Under the pieces are notes generated by a model. The model was not told the DNA's origin, did no database searches, and saw only the letters and a program-made list of their open reading frames with translations. Shown here piece after piece: positions 8,096 to 16,431 of a DNA stretch of 42,434 nucleotides. Made by a program: the position numbers and the translations under genes. The stretch is from the NCBI GenBank assembly GCA_016875095.1, contig VGSG01000027.1, forward strand, positions 1 to 42,434, in the 5' to 3' direction. Position 1 is the stretch's first letter; the number at the start of each line of letters is the position of its first letter. This DNA is from Deltaproteobacteria bacterium (GTDB lineage Bacteria > Desulfobacterota > Desulfomonilia > Desulfomonilales > Desulfomonilaceae).

Positions 8096-8908
8096 CTAAG
8101 CGAGCCATCGTTTGCGGCGTTTGTAGTGTTTAACGTCGCGGTAGCTTTTCTTACCGATTTCGGTCAGACCAAGGTAGAATTCCCTTACATCCTCGTTGTC
8201 GCTGATTACGGCTGCTTCGCCGTCGAGCACGACGCGGCCGTTTTCCATCACATAGGCGTATTGAGCGAAATCCAGGGCCATAGCCGCGTTTTGTTCGGCC
8301 AGGAGCACGGTGACATTCTCTTGGTCGTTCAGGCTACGAATAATGTTGAAGATCTCCTCGACCAGAAGCGGCGCCAATCCCATGGACGGCTCATCCAGGA
8401 GCATAATCTTCGGTTTCGACATGAGCGCGCGTCCAATGGCCAGCATTTGCTGCTCGCCACCTGAAATATACCCGGCCTTCGCCTGACGGCGCTGCTCCAA
8501 TCGCCGGAAGTATCGGTAAACCACGTTCAGGTCGCCTCGAACCTTCTTGTCATTCCTGGTATAAGCTCCGCAGAGGAGATTGTCTTCCACGGTGAGGTGC
8601 TCAAAGACCCGCCGGCCTTCCATCACTTGCACCACGCCTTGCTTGACAACTTGAGCAGGGTGCATCCGGTCTATGCGCATGCCCGCGAACTCAATGGTTC
8701 CCTTGGTCACTTCACCTCGTTCCGCATGAAGCAGGTTAGAGATGGCCTTGAGTGTCGTGCTCTTGCCGGCGCCGTTGGCCCCGAGCAGGGAAACGATCCC
8801 CCGCTCGGGGACCTCGAGAGAGACCCCCTTCAGCACCAGGATCACGTGCTCGTAGATGACTTCGATATTGTTCACCCTGAGAAGAGGGGGCTTGGCGCCT
8901 TGAGTCAT
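8096..8908 (-). CDS. livF: Branched-chain-type ABC transporter ATPase LivF
   Basis: ATP-binding subunit of a HAAT (branched-chain amino acid type) importer on the inner face of the cytoplasmic membrane. Of 270 residues, Walker A is GANGAGKST near 43-51, the signature is SGGEQQ, and Walker B is IMLLDEPSMGLAP, as in LivF proteins. The last ~20 residues form a Lys/Arg-rich tail (KSYRDVKHYKRRKRW) beyond the usual LivF end, seen mainly in importers linked to aromatic or fatty acid clusters. The ribosome site GGGAGAGGA precedes the start. It is the last gene of a minus-strand set (livG, livH, livM, livK, livF) that follows the acyl-CoA ligase gene, so the cargo may be a carboxylic acid, not an amino acid. 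Confidence 0.92.
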   Translation of the reverse strand: MTQGAKPPLLRVNNIEVIYEHVILVLKGVSLEVPERGIVSLLGANGAGKSTTLKAISNLLHAERGEVTKGTIEFAGMRIDRMHPAQVVKQGVVQVMEGRRVFEHLTVEDNLLCGAYTRNDKKVRGDLNVVYRYFRRLEQRRQAKAGYISGGEQQMLAIGRALMSKPKIMLLDEPSMGLAPLLVEEIFNIIRSLNDQENVTVLLAEQNAAMALDFAQYAYVMENGRVVLDGEAAVISDNEDVREFYLGLTEIGKKSYRDVKHYKRRKRWLA

Positions 8909-8974
8909 GTGGCATTCCTCTCCCTTGTTCGTCGCATGGTCGGCTGCGCGTTCATTCTCTAAGGTGAGTGGGTT

Positions 8975-10291
8975 CTACTTTTTCTCACCCTTCTTGGCAG
9001 CATAGTCTTCCGCGGAGCGCTTCACTTCAGCCTGCACCACGTCTCTCATGGGAGCGATCCAGTCGGAAATTGGCTTCCACTTCGCGCCGTCCCACTGCTG
9101 GAACCTGATCCAGCCACCGCCCTCATGATCGGTGGGGCTGGTCTTTAGCGGGGGCATGAAGCCTTCGGCGCCCAGCTCCTTGATCCGCTTTTCGTCGATG
9201 TTGAGGTTTTCGAGAGCCCATTTCATTTGCTCCCCGTTGATGGGTTTGGCGCCAAACTTCTTGTACGCAGTGCGAAGCGCTTCCGCAGTGATGATGCCGT
9301 GGATCACCCCTCGGTTGTAATATACCGTCCCTACCCGAGTAACCGGGAGGTTGCCTTTTCCTTTCATGTAGATGTTTTCCAGGATCTCCTGAATGATTGG
9401 GAATTCTTGGCCGACACCATGAAAGTTCGTGGTGATGTAATCTTTCGCCGCGGGTCCGGCAGGCACCACGTCCTCTTCAGAGCCGCACCACCAGACACCG
9501 ATAATGCGGTCCCGGGAGAATCCCACCCGCACGGCTTCTTTCAGCGGAACCGTGCAGCTAATGCCCCAGTTCCGGTTAATAACCCAGTCCGCCTTAAAGC
9601 GTCGCTTTATGTCCAGCCACTGAGCGCTTTGCTCCAGCCCGGGAGCGGGCACCGGGAAAAGGCCCAGCTCAAAACCGTATTTCTCGGCCAACGTTTTCAA
9701 AATGGGGATGGTCTCCTGGCCGTAAGCCACGTCAATGTAGAGCAGCGCGATCTTCTTTCCTTTCAGCTTGTCCAGACCCCCTTCCTTGGAGGCGATGTAA
9801 TTGATTTTCCCCGTAACCTGAGACCAGTACGTGGTCACAAGTGGAAAGGTGTAGGGAAAGATCTCTCCGCCGAACTGCGCATCCGCTCGACCGTACCCGA
9901 TGCTGGTCAGCGGGATCTTGTCCGCGGTGGCCCGTTCCATCAAGGCGTAGGTGATCCCGGTGCTTATGGGATGGTAAACGATCGCGCCGCCGTGCTCCTT
10001 CTTTGTGCGCTCGTAGCATTCCACCCCGCGCGGCGGTGAATATGCGGTCTCGCATTCTTCCCACTTTAACTTGATTCCGTCGATACCGCCCTTGAGGTTG
10101 AGCAGGTCGAAGTAGTCCTCCATACCGCCGCAGATGCCGCTACCGCCCGGAGCGTACGGTCCGGTGCGGTAGCACAGCAGAGGCAGCCACTGCTCCTTGT
10201 CCTGCGCCGCTGACAGCGCAGGCATGAGGAGCAGGCAGGCCATTGCAAGCGAGATCACTAGGGCACATCTCAGTCTCATCGCTTCGAACAT
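8975..10291 (-). CDS. Periplasmic substrate-binding protein of the Liv-type importer
   Basis: A 438-residue type I periplasmic binding protein (LivK/AmiC-like fold) that would capture the imported substrate. The first ~30 residues form a signal peptide (positive start, hydrophobic LVISLAMACLLLMPALSA, likely cleavage after ALSAAQ). GGAGGGAG lies at normal distance before the ATG at 10289-10291, supporting this start over the in-frame Met five codons later. The sequence lacks the short typical LivK form and matches the longer relatives found beside acyl-CoA ligases in aromatic or aliphatic acid clusters. It lies between livM and livF, with a GC-rich hairpin upstream that may adjust its expression. 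The ligand cannot be predicted. Confidence 0.88.
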   Translation of the reverse strand: MFEAMRLRCALVISLAMACLLLMPALSAAQDKEQWLPLLCYRTGPYAPGGSGICGGMEDYFDLLNLKGGIDGIKLKWEECETAYSPPRGVECYERTKKEHGGAIVYHPISTGITYALMERATADKIPLTSIGYGRADAQFGGEIFPYTFPLVTTYWSQVTGKINYIASKEGGLDKLKGKKIALLYIDVAYGQETIPILKTLAEKYGFELGLFPVPAPGLEQSAQWLDIKRRFKADWVINRNWGISCTVPLKEAVRVGFSRDRIIGVWWCGSEEDVVPAGPAAKDYITTNFHGVGQEFPIIQEILENIYMKGKGNLPVTRVGTVYYNRGVIHGIITAEALRTAYKKFGAKPINGEQMKWALENLNIDEKRIKELGAEGFMPPLKTSPTDHEGGGWIRFQQWDGAKWKPISDWIAPMRDVVQAEVKRSAEDYAAKKGEKK

Positions 10292-10343
10292 AGATTCTCC
10301 CTCCTTCGGTGAAGACGCGAAAAACCGCGTTGGGACTCTTTTC

Positions 10344-10365
10344 GCCCGGGACCGGCCTCCCGGGC
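10344..10365. other. Intercistronic GC-rich hairpin between livM and livK
   Basis: GCCCGGGA (10344-10351) and TCCCGGGC (10358-10365) form a perfect 8-bp stem with a 6-base loop, in the 107-base gap between the permease gene and the binding-protein gene. Such hairpins often protect mRNA ends so that the binding protein is made in excess; that role here is inferred. Confidence 0.4.
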
Positions 10366-10398
10366 TCGGGACCGGGACGCTCTCTCATATGGTTTCCC

Positions 10399-11478
10399 TT
10401 AATAGGGGAACGGCCATAATCGGAGGTAATCCTTGATCGTATTCCACAGGCGGGCCAACCCGAACGGTTCCACCGCCAGGAAGAAGATGATCAGGGCTCC
10501 AAAGATCATGTTCTCCACATTTGCTATCAGATCGAGCGTAAAGACCTTGCTCAGATCCACAATACGGTGATTGACGAAACTGATGGTCAGATTGATGAAA
10601 ATCGGCAGCAGAACTATAAAGCCCGCGCCAAGGAACGATCCCAATACACTGCCCATGCCGCCGATAATCACCATTCCCAGGATCTGAAATGAAACGAGCA
10701 AGTGGAATTCCTCTATATTGGCCGAGCCGTAGTAGAAGGCCACGAGGAGGCCGCCAGCCACCCCTGCATAAAAGGAGCTCACCGCGAAAGCGAGCATCTT
10801 ATACTTGAACTGGGATATGCCGATGATCTCTGAGGCCACGTCCATGTCTCGGATCGACATCCAGGCGCGGCCTATACGGCTCCGGACGACGTTCTTAGCA
10901 AAAAACGCCATGATCACCACAAAAATGAGGGCAAATTGGTACTTCTCCGCGGCCGTGTCGATTTGCCACCCCATGAATTCAAGCGCCCTTATGTCGATGG
11001 TGGAGTAAACGCCGCCGCTGATCCACTTGACGTGCGTGATCACCCATTCGATGATCAACTGGGCCGCCAAGGTGGAGACGGCCAAATAGAAGCCTTTGAT
11101 CCTCAAAGAGGGTAAGCCGAAGACAGAACCCACCGCGGCCGTAATGAGCCCGGATCCAAGTAACGCCACAGGTATGGGCACGTCGTACCGGTTGTACATG
11201 ACAACAGTGGCGTAAGCTCCCACAGCCATGAATCCCGCATGACCCAATGAAAGCTGCCCCGCGTATCCCGTTAAGATATTGAGCCCCAGAGCGGCCAGCG
11301 AGAAAACGAGAAAGGGTATGAAAATACTGACCAGCATGTAGTGACTGGACACGAGGGGGATGACGAAGAAAGCCAGGACCATAACTACAACGAAGCCCGC
11401 CTTATCCAAAGGGATCGGGAAGAGCTCCATGTCCTTAGCGTACGTAGTCTTCAATACACCGGTTTCTCGATAGAACAT
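10399..11478 (-). CDS. livM: Branched-chain-type ABC transporter permease LivM
   Basis: Inner-membrane permease, 359 residues with about nine hydrophobic segments and the LivM signature TGYAGQLSLGHAGFMAVGAY near residue 75. It also has the cytoplasmic loop with R-S-R-I-G-R-A-W-M-S-I-R-D that contacts the ATPase (EAA-like). An N-terminal extension of about 20 polar residues precedes the first membrane segment. The start ATG at 11476-11478 lies three bases after the livH stop with a GAGAG ribosome site, consistent with coupled translation in the operon. It pairs with LivH to form the channel. The substrate is unknown, and the adjacent acyl-CoA ligase suggests an organic acid. Confidence 0.92.
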   Translation of the reverse strand: MFYRETGVLKTTYAKDMELFPIPLDKAGFVVVMVLAFFVIPLVSSHYMLVSIFIPFLVFSLAALGLNILTGYAGQLSLGHAGFMAVGAYATVVMYNRYDVPIPVALLGSGLITAAVGSVFGLPSLRIKGFYLAVSTLAAQLIIEWVITHVKWISGGVYSTIDIRALEFMGWQIDTAAEKYQFALIFVVIMAFFAKNVVRSRIGRAWMSIRDMDVASEIIGISQFKYKMLAFAVSSFYAGVAGGLLVAFYYGSANIEEFHLLVSFQILGMVIIGGMGSVLGSFLGAGFIVLLPIFINLTISFVNHRIVDLSKVFTLDLIANVENMIFGALIIFFLAVEPFGLARLWNTIKDYLRLWPFPY

Positions 11479-11481
11479 GGC

Positions 11482-12372
11482 TCAGACTCTCTCGATGATC
11501 TCTCGGCCGAAAAGCCCATAAGGACGCACCGCAAGGACAATCAGCGCCAGAAGATACGGGAAGAAATTCTTTATGCCGCCGCCCACGGCCGGGCCGATAA
11601 GGCCTTCGGCCAGGTTCTCCGCGGCCCCGATGATGAGCCCGCCCAATATCGCGCCGGGGATGGAGTCAATCCCTCCTATGATAAGGACCGGCAGGGCCTT
11701 GAGCGCCAAGAGCGCGAGACTCGCCTGCACACCCACTCTGCTCCCCCACAACGCTCCCGCCACGATCGCGACGATCCCGGCTATGGCCCAGGTGATGCCC
11801 CACGCTTTTCGGAGGGGAATACCCACGGCGAGAGCGGCCTCATGATCGTCGGAAACCGCTCGAAGAGCGCGACCGGTCTTGGTCTTCTGGAAAAACCAGA
11901 CGAGCGCTATCAGGAGAATGCCCGCCACCACCGCGCCCAAGATGTCCATATTGCTGATGAACATCCCGGCAACATCGTAAGTCTGGTCAGCGAGGCCCAG
12001 CTCCAGCCCTCGGGGTTGCGTTCCCCAGATTCCTTGAGCCAGACCTTGAAGAAAGAACGCCACGCCGATAGTGGCCATGAACAAAACCAGCGGCGGTCGT
12101 GCCACAAGCGGCTTGAGCACAATCCGCTCGACGGCCATGGCCAGGATCAACATGATCGCCAACACGACGATCAAGCTGATCCAAAGCGGAATCTTGACCA
12201 CAAACGAGGCCAAAGCCAAGGCCGCAAGAAACGTCATGTCCCCCTGGGCAAAGTTGAACACCCCTGAAGCCTTGTAGATGAGCACAAAGCCCAGCGCCAC
12301 CAGGGAATACATGAGACCCACCAGCAAGCCGCTGATGGTAAGCTCCAAGGCAAAGAGCAGGGTCTCGGACAT
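11482..12372 (-). CDS. livH: Branched-chain-type ABC transporter permease LivH
   Basis: Second permease subunit, 296 residues, with hydrophobic segments throughout, the early motif GLMYSLVALGFVLIYKASGVFNFAQGD that is diagnostic of LivH, and the conserved RAVSDDHEAALAVGI cytoplasmic loop. ATG 12372 has AGGAG nine bases upstream; the TTG one codon earlier is a less likely start. It is separated from livG by 13 bases and from livM by 3, so the permease genes are surely co-transcribed. All residues expected for a working subunit appear present. Confidence 0.92.
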   Translation of the reverse strand: MSETLLFALELTISGLLVGLMYSLVALGFVLIYKASGVFNFAQGDMTFLAALALASFVVKIPLWISLIVVLAIMLILAMAVERIVLKPLVARPPLVLFMATIGVAFFLQGLAQGIWGTQPRGLELGLADQTYDVAGMFISNMDILGAVVAGILLIALVWFFQKTKTGRALRAVSDDHEAALAVGIPLRKAWGITWAIAGIVAIVAGALWGSRVGVQASLALLALKALPVLIIGGIDSIPGAILGGLIIGAAENLAEGLIGPAVGGGIKNFFPYLLALIVLAVRPYGLFGREIIERV

Positions 12373-12385
12373 CAATAATACTCCT

Positions 12386-13174
12386 TCACTTCTTTCCGTG
12401 CGCGCCCAAATAGGCCTTGATCACTTCCGGATTCGAACGAATTTCCTCCGGAGCGCCTTCCGCGATCTTTCGACCGTAATCCAAGACAAGGATTCGGTCG
12501 GAAATGTCCATGACGACGCCCATGTCGTGTTCAATCAAGCAAATGGTTGTGCCGCGCTCTTCGTTGGCATCCAAGATGAACCTGGCTATGTCTTCCTTCT
12601 CCTCCAGATTCATGCCGGCCATGGGCTCGTCCAACAGCAGGAGCTTGGGTTCGGCCGCCAGCGCGCGTCCCAGCTCGACACGCTTCTGTAAACCATAAGG
12701 AAGCATTCCCGCCGGCGCTTTCCGTATTGCCTCGATTTCCAAGAAATCGATCACGTCCTCCACAACTTTCCGGTGCGCGATCTCCTCCTTCTGTCCCCAA
12801 CCCCAATAAACGCCTGAGGCAAACAGCCCCGAACGCATTTGGAGGTGTCTGCCCACCATGAGGTTGTCAAGGGTGGTCATACCTTTGAAGAGGGCCACGT
12901 TCTGAAAGGTTCTCGCAATCCCCAGCGCGGCCACGTGATGGGGAGGCATAAAGGTGCGTTCCTTGCCCTCAAAGAACACCTCGCCGGGTGAAGGATGATA
13001 GACGCCGCTGATTACATTGATCAGGGTGGTTTTGCCCGCGCCGTTGGGTCCGATGATAGCGAAAATCTCGCCGGGGTAGATCTCCAAACTAACGCCCAGC
13101 AGGGCCTGGAGCGCGCCGAAGCTGACATAAACGTTGTTCACCTTGAGCAATGGGCGACCGACGCCGTCTGGCAT
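12386..13174 (-). CDS. livG: Branched-chain-type ABC transporter ATPase LivG
   Basis: First ATPase subunit of the importer, 262 residues from ATG 13172-13174, which has AAGGAG five bases upstream; a longer frame starting at 13252 lacks such a site. Walker A is GPNGAGKTT, the Q-loop region is ARTFQNVALF, and Walker B is LLLLDEPMAGMN followed by the LivG hallmark IARFILDANEERG and an H-loop IEHDMG. The usual LSGGQ is replaced by LPYGLQKRVELG, which is the normal LivG version. It opens the importer gene set, 395 bases after the ligase gene, with REP-like repeats in that gap, so the importer may also have its own promoter. Confidence 0.92.
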   Translation of the reverse strand: MPDGVGRPLLKVNNVYVSFGALQALLGVSLEIYPGEIFAIIGPNGAGKTTLINVISGVYHPSPGEVFFEGKERTFMPPHHVAALGIARTFQNVALFKGMTTLDNLMVGRHLQMRSGLFASGVYWGWGQKEEIAHRKVVEDVIDFLEIEAIRKAPAGMLPYGLQKRVELGRALAAEPKLLLLDEPMAGMNLEEKEDIARFILDANEERGTTICLIEHDMGVVMDISDRILVLDYGRKIAEGAPEEIRSNPEVIKAYLGAHGKK

Positions 13175-13305
13175 ACTGACTCCTTGTGTTAGATCCTGGG
13201 TTATAAACTCGCTTTCAAGCAGTGGATATGCGCTAACCAAGCACCCGAACAAATCCCCCTGTATCCCCGTAGGCGCTAAAATAGAATTGGCCCCTGGTGC
13301 TGGAC

Positions 13306-13375
13306 ATCCCCCTCACCTCCCCTCTCCCGCCAGGGGAGAGGGTTTCCAGAACCCCCTCCCTCGATGGGAGGGGGA
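13306..13375 (+). repeat. REP-like palindromic repeat, copy 1
   Basis: Two adjacent hairpins: a CCCTCTCCC/GGGAGAGGG stem (13320-13328 with 13334-13342) and a CCCCCTCCC/GGGAGGGGG stem (13352-13360 with 13366-13374). The whole unit matches the reverse complement of 29142-29210 closely, including the block CTCTCCCGCCAGGGGAGAGG. It therefore belongs to a dispersed intergenic repeat family. Confidence 0.7.
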
Positions 13376-13441
13376 AGGGGGAGGGTGATAAGACTTTGTT
13401 ATCACAGAGACCTATTCCTTATTTGAAAGTCTATGCCCTGT

Positions 13442-13490
13442 ATCCCCCTTTAGAAAAGGGGGATGCTGCTCCCCCCTTTTTGAAAGGGGG
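13442..13490. repeat. Second pair of GC-rich hairpins
   Basis: ATCCCCCTTT (13442-13451) pairs perfectly with AAAGGGGGAT (13455-13464). CCCCCTTT (13472-13479) pairs with AAAGGGGG (13483-13490). They differ from the repeat at 13306 but share its layout of C-rich/G-rich palindromes between genes. No gene is supported in the 395 bases between livG and the ligase gene. Confidence 0.55.
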
Positions 13491-13569
13491 CAGGGGAATT
13501 TTGTAAGATTGTGGCTGGGCCGTCCCATGTCACTTCTTTGAAACGAGTTGCGAAAAAAGCTTTGTCCGG

Positions 13570-15537
13570 TCAGGCCACCGCGGCTTGCTCCGGTTTGACT
13601 ATCTCCAGGTCACGGATAGCCAAGTTTGCGCGAATGGTTGCCGTGCGTCCGTCTTCGTAGGTGATGACCGCTTCCACGTCTACCCGTTCCTGGTCCGAAT
13701 AAAGGGAATTGATGAGCTTTTCGTACTTTTGAGCGATAAAGCCCCGTCTGAGCTTACGTGTCCGCGTGATTTCCGCATCATCCGGGTCCAGCTCTTTGTG
13801 CAGGATGAGAAAGCGCTTGATCTGGGCTCCTCGGAGTTGTTCTTCCTGGAAAAGTGAAAGATTGACCTTCTTTACTTCTTCGTGGATCAAATCATAAACT
13901 TCCGGCTTCTGGCTCAGATCGGTGTACGAGGTGTAACCGATGCTCCTTCTTTCGGCCCAGTTGCCTACGGTCTCCGCGTCGATGTTGATCATGGCCGCCA
14001 CAAAATCCTTCCCTTGACCCAGCGTGACGGCTTCTTTGATGTATTGACTGAATTTCAGCTTGTTCTCGATATATTGCGGCGCGAAGATCGTCCCCGAAGC
14101 CATAGTGCTCACGTCCTTAGCCCGATCGATGATGATCAGATGGCCGTCCTTGTCGATTATTCCCGCGTCCCCGGTATAAAGCCAGCCCTCCTTCAAAGCG
14201 CCCGTCGTGGCTTCCGGGTTCTTGTAGTAACCGCGAAAGACCCCGGGGCTCTTTATAAGCACTTCCCCGTGATCACCGATGCGGATCTCCACACCTACAC
14301 AGGGCTTGCCCACTGTTTCCAGCTTCACATCGTCGTCGGGCTGGTACGTGCACATGGCCGACGTTTCGGTAAGCCCGTAAATTTGCTTAAGATTTACGCC
14401 GATAGCTCGGTAGAAACGGAAGACTTCCGGCCCGATAGCGGCGCCCGCGGTGTAGGCGTACCTTATTTCGGCAAGGCCCAGATTGTCCCTCAGAGGGCTT
14501 GTGATCAGAGTTCGACCGAGAGCCCTGAGCAGCTTCAAGCGAAATGGCGCAGACTTCTTATCGCTTTCCAGCTTGGCGCACTTGACCGCCACCTCCATAA
14601 AATACTCGTACGCTTTCCGGAGCGGCCACCACGCGTCATCCATCTTCACTTGGACCGAGGAGAGTATGTTCTCCCAGATTCTGGGCGGACAAATCAGCAG
14701 CGTCGGCCCGATTTCCCTCATGTCCCTCATCACGGTGGAAGGGCCTTCCGGGCAGTTGACCGTAAAGCCGGTGTTCAGAAACATGGCGATGGATAAGACT
14801 CCGTCGCCGATCCAGGCCATCGGGAGATAAGCCATGACCTGGTCCGTGGGACGATGGTCCTCCATTGCGGAGAGCGCTCTCGCGTTCGTTATCAGATTTG
14901 AATGCGTCAGGACCACCCCCTTGGGATTGCCCGTGGTCCCGGACGTGTAGGCGATCAGAGCGATATCGTCAGGTCGGACCTTTTCTATCTCTTGCTCCAC
15001 ATAGCCCGGATGGAGTTTGTCGAACTCGCGACCCATCTCCTGAACTTGGACAAACGCCTTGATATTGGTGTGATCGTAGTGGCGCATACCTTTCGGGTCG
15101 TCGTATATGATGGTCTCGATGCTGGCGACGCTGTCTTTGAGCGCCAACATCTTATCAACCTGTTCCTGGTCCTCAGCCACGATGAAGCGTACGGCGGAAT
15201 GCTCGATAATGTATTGGAGTTCCTTTTCGATCGCATCCTGGTATAGCGGCACAGGCACGCCGCCCAGACACATCGCGGCCACCTCAGCCCAGTAAAGCTG
15301 AGGTCGGTTGTCACCGATGACCCCCAGAGCGTCCCCGCGCTTGAAGCCCAACACGGCCAAACCCAGGGCAAAGAGGCGAACTTGAGTCCAATAGTCTTCC
15401 CAGGTGTAGGACTGCCAGATGCCGAAGTCCTTCTCTCGGATGGCTACGCGATCTCTTTCTTTGCGGATTTGTCTGCTCAGCAAAAGCTTGGGCAGAGTAT
15501 TGAGCCTGTCGTCATGCCCCTCGTATTCTGCGCTCAC
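13570..15537 (-). CDS. AMP-forming acyl-CoA ligase (FAA1-type)
   Basis: Activates a carboxylic acid to its CoA thioester with ATP, releasing AMP and PPi. The ~655-residue adenylate-forming enzyme has the P-loop YTSGTTGNPKG (about 197-207), the YGLTET motif, YTGDAG and DRAKD hinge motifs, and a C-terminal lid. The lid lacks the usual PRTRKGK-type ending but keeps ITRTRKLRR. Start: GTG at 15535-15537 is preceded by AGGGGA at good distance, while ATG 15565-15567 has no ribosome site; either would make a working protein. Its large-insert architecture is that of long-chain-type ligases often encoded beside Liv-type importers in acid-degradation clusters, exactly the context here. The substrate is unknown. 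Confidence 0.9.
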   Translation of the reverse strand: MSAEYEGHDDRLNTLPKLLLSRQIRKERDRVAIREKDFGIWQSYTWEDYWTQVRLFALGLAVLGFKRGDALGVIGDNRPQLYWAEVAAMCLGGVPVPLYQDAIEKELQYIIEHSAVRFIVAEDQEQVDKMLALKDSVASIETIIYDDPKGMRHYDHTNIKAFVQVQEMGREFDKLHPGYVEQEIEKVRPDDIALIAYTSGTTGNPKGVVLTHSNLITNARALSAMEDHRPTDQVMAYLPMAWIGDGVLSIAMFLNTGFTVNCPEGPSTVMRDMREIGPTLLICPPRIWENILSSVQVKMDDAWWPLRKAYEYFMEVAVKCAKLESDKKSAPFRLKLLRALGRTLITSPLRDNLGLAEIRYAYTAGAAIGPEVFRFYRAIGVNLKQIYGLTETSAMCTYQPDDDVKLETVGKPCVGVEIRIGDHGEVLIKSPGVFRGYYKNPEATTGALKEGWLYTGDAGIIDKDGHLIIIDRAKDVSTMASGTIFAPQYIENKLKFSQYIKEAVTLGQGKDFVAAMINIDAETVGNWAERRSIGYTSYTDLSQKPEVYDLIHEEVKKVNLSLFQEEQLRGAQIKRFLILHKELDPDDAEITRTRKLRRGFIAQKYEKLINSLYSDQERVDVEAVITYEDGRTATIRANLAIRDLEIVKPEQAAVA

Positions 15538-16431
15538 TCGCACTCCCCTCGCACGACCTTGGTTCATACCAGCGTAACATTACAAAGGAAGCCGGTCAGT
15601 AGCGGCAGCTCGCACGGTCTGCCCCATTGACAAGAAACTCACGCATTTCCGGAACAGCTTCAGCCTCGCGCCAGTGCCGGCGCTTCCTCTGTAACCATAG
15701 ACCCGTATGAAGAACCTTGTTGTTCTGCCGCGTCCGAGCTGCGACCTTCGCCTTCCGTAATATGCTCAAGAAATGAGAACCGGAGGGATTCATAAGGGAA
15801 ACGGGAGTGTTGTCGAACTATGAAAAGAAGGGGAGCCAGAAACCTTCGTAGCGAACCCAACGGACCGTCCAGTAGACTTTGACACATCTCGCGTCTCATC
15901 GGGCGGACTCACGCCGAACTTAAGGCCCCAGGCTTTTTGAGAAATCAGTCTGCCGTGGTTGGTTAGGTGAAAAAAAGCCTCTATCTCATATCACGGATAA
16001 ATCCATCAGGCAACTCTTTTGAGCATGACCGCGTAACCCTTCAGTTACTCGGGGAAAGACTGTCATCACTTCGTCTCCCGAATCGAGTCCGGGGTCCTCG
16101 CAATAACATGTGAGACGCGCGTCCTGCCCGCACATAATTGAATGGCTATGTCGCCGCGTGATTTGTCTGGTCTTTGCGCGTCGGACTATGGTACAAACGC
16201 TCAGAATGGAGTCTCTGCTTGGAATCACTGGGTGAATTCCGGCGAGAAGCGAGATTTCCGCGCTTGGGCTCCATCCAAACCCTGCGTCGAAGACAGTCGC
16301 CAACCAATATCCCGGTGAATTCGTAGGCATGATTACCCAAGTAGTTCCGCCGACTTCGCGCGCTCAACGCGCCTGCTCACCCGCGCGTGGGTAGTCCGGC
16401 GGTTTGCGCGCAATCCCAGGAGTCTGAACTG
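15538..16431. other. Large divergent intergenic region, no gene seen
   Basis: About 890 bases between the divergent ligase and acyl-CoA dehydrogenase genes. Short open frames occur on both strands, but none has a ribosome site plus recognisable family features. Near the right end, CCGCCGACT (about 16349) and AGTCCGGCGG (about 16392) could pair imperfectly in the dehydrogenase leader. It presumably carries promoters for both directions. Confidence 0.4.
15592..15601. promoter_or_regulatory. Operator half-site like the one before the mutase operon
   Basis: CCGGTCAGTA is identical to ten consecutive bases of the operator candidate at 3544-3557 and lies about 55-65 bases upstream of the ligase start codon. 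The left arm is not palindromic here. It may let the same TetR control the ligase-importer genes, but a ten-base match could be chance. Confidence 0.3.

Noticed and set aside
9227-10039. A 270-codon open frame on the plus strand inside the binding-protein gene
   Set aside because: Antisense to the importer gene, with no recognisable domain.
11341-12267. A 308-codon open frame on the plus strand antisense to livM and livH
   Set aside because: Highly hydrophilic and repetitive (RHDRDD-type) peptide with no family features, fully opposite to two clear transporter genes; it is a consequence of GC-rich coding on the other strand.
13306-13490. Possible CRISPR array because of repeated C-rich/G-rich units
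   Set aside because: The units are palindromes of different sequence with no constant repeat and no equal-length spacers, and no cas gene is present.
13882-14796. A 304-codon open frame on the plus strand inside the ligase gene
   Set aside because: Antisense shadow of the adenylate-forming enzyme; no features of its own.
15986-16330. A 114-codon minus-strand frame in the long intergenic region
   Set aside because: The peptide has the look of translated intergenic palindromic sequence, without a ribosome site or conserved domain.
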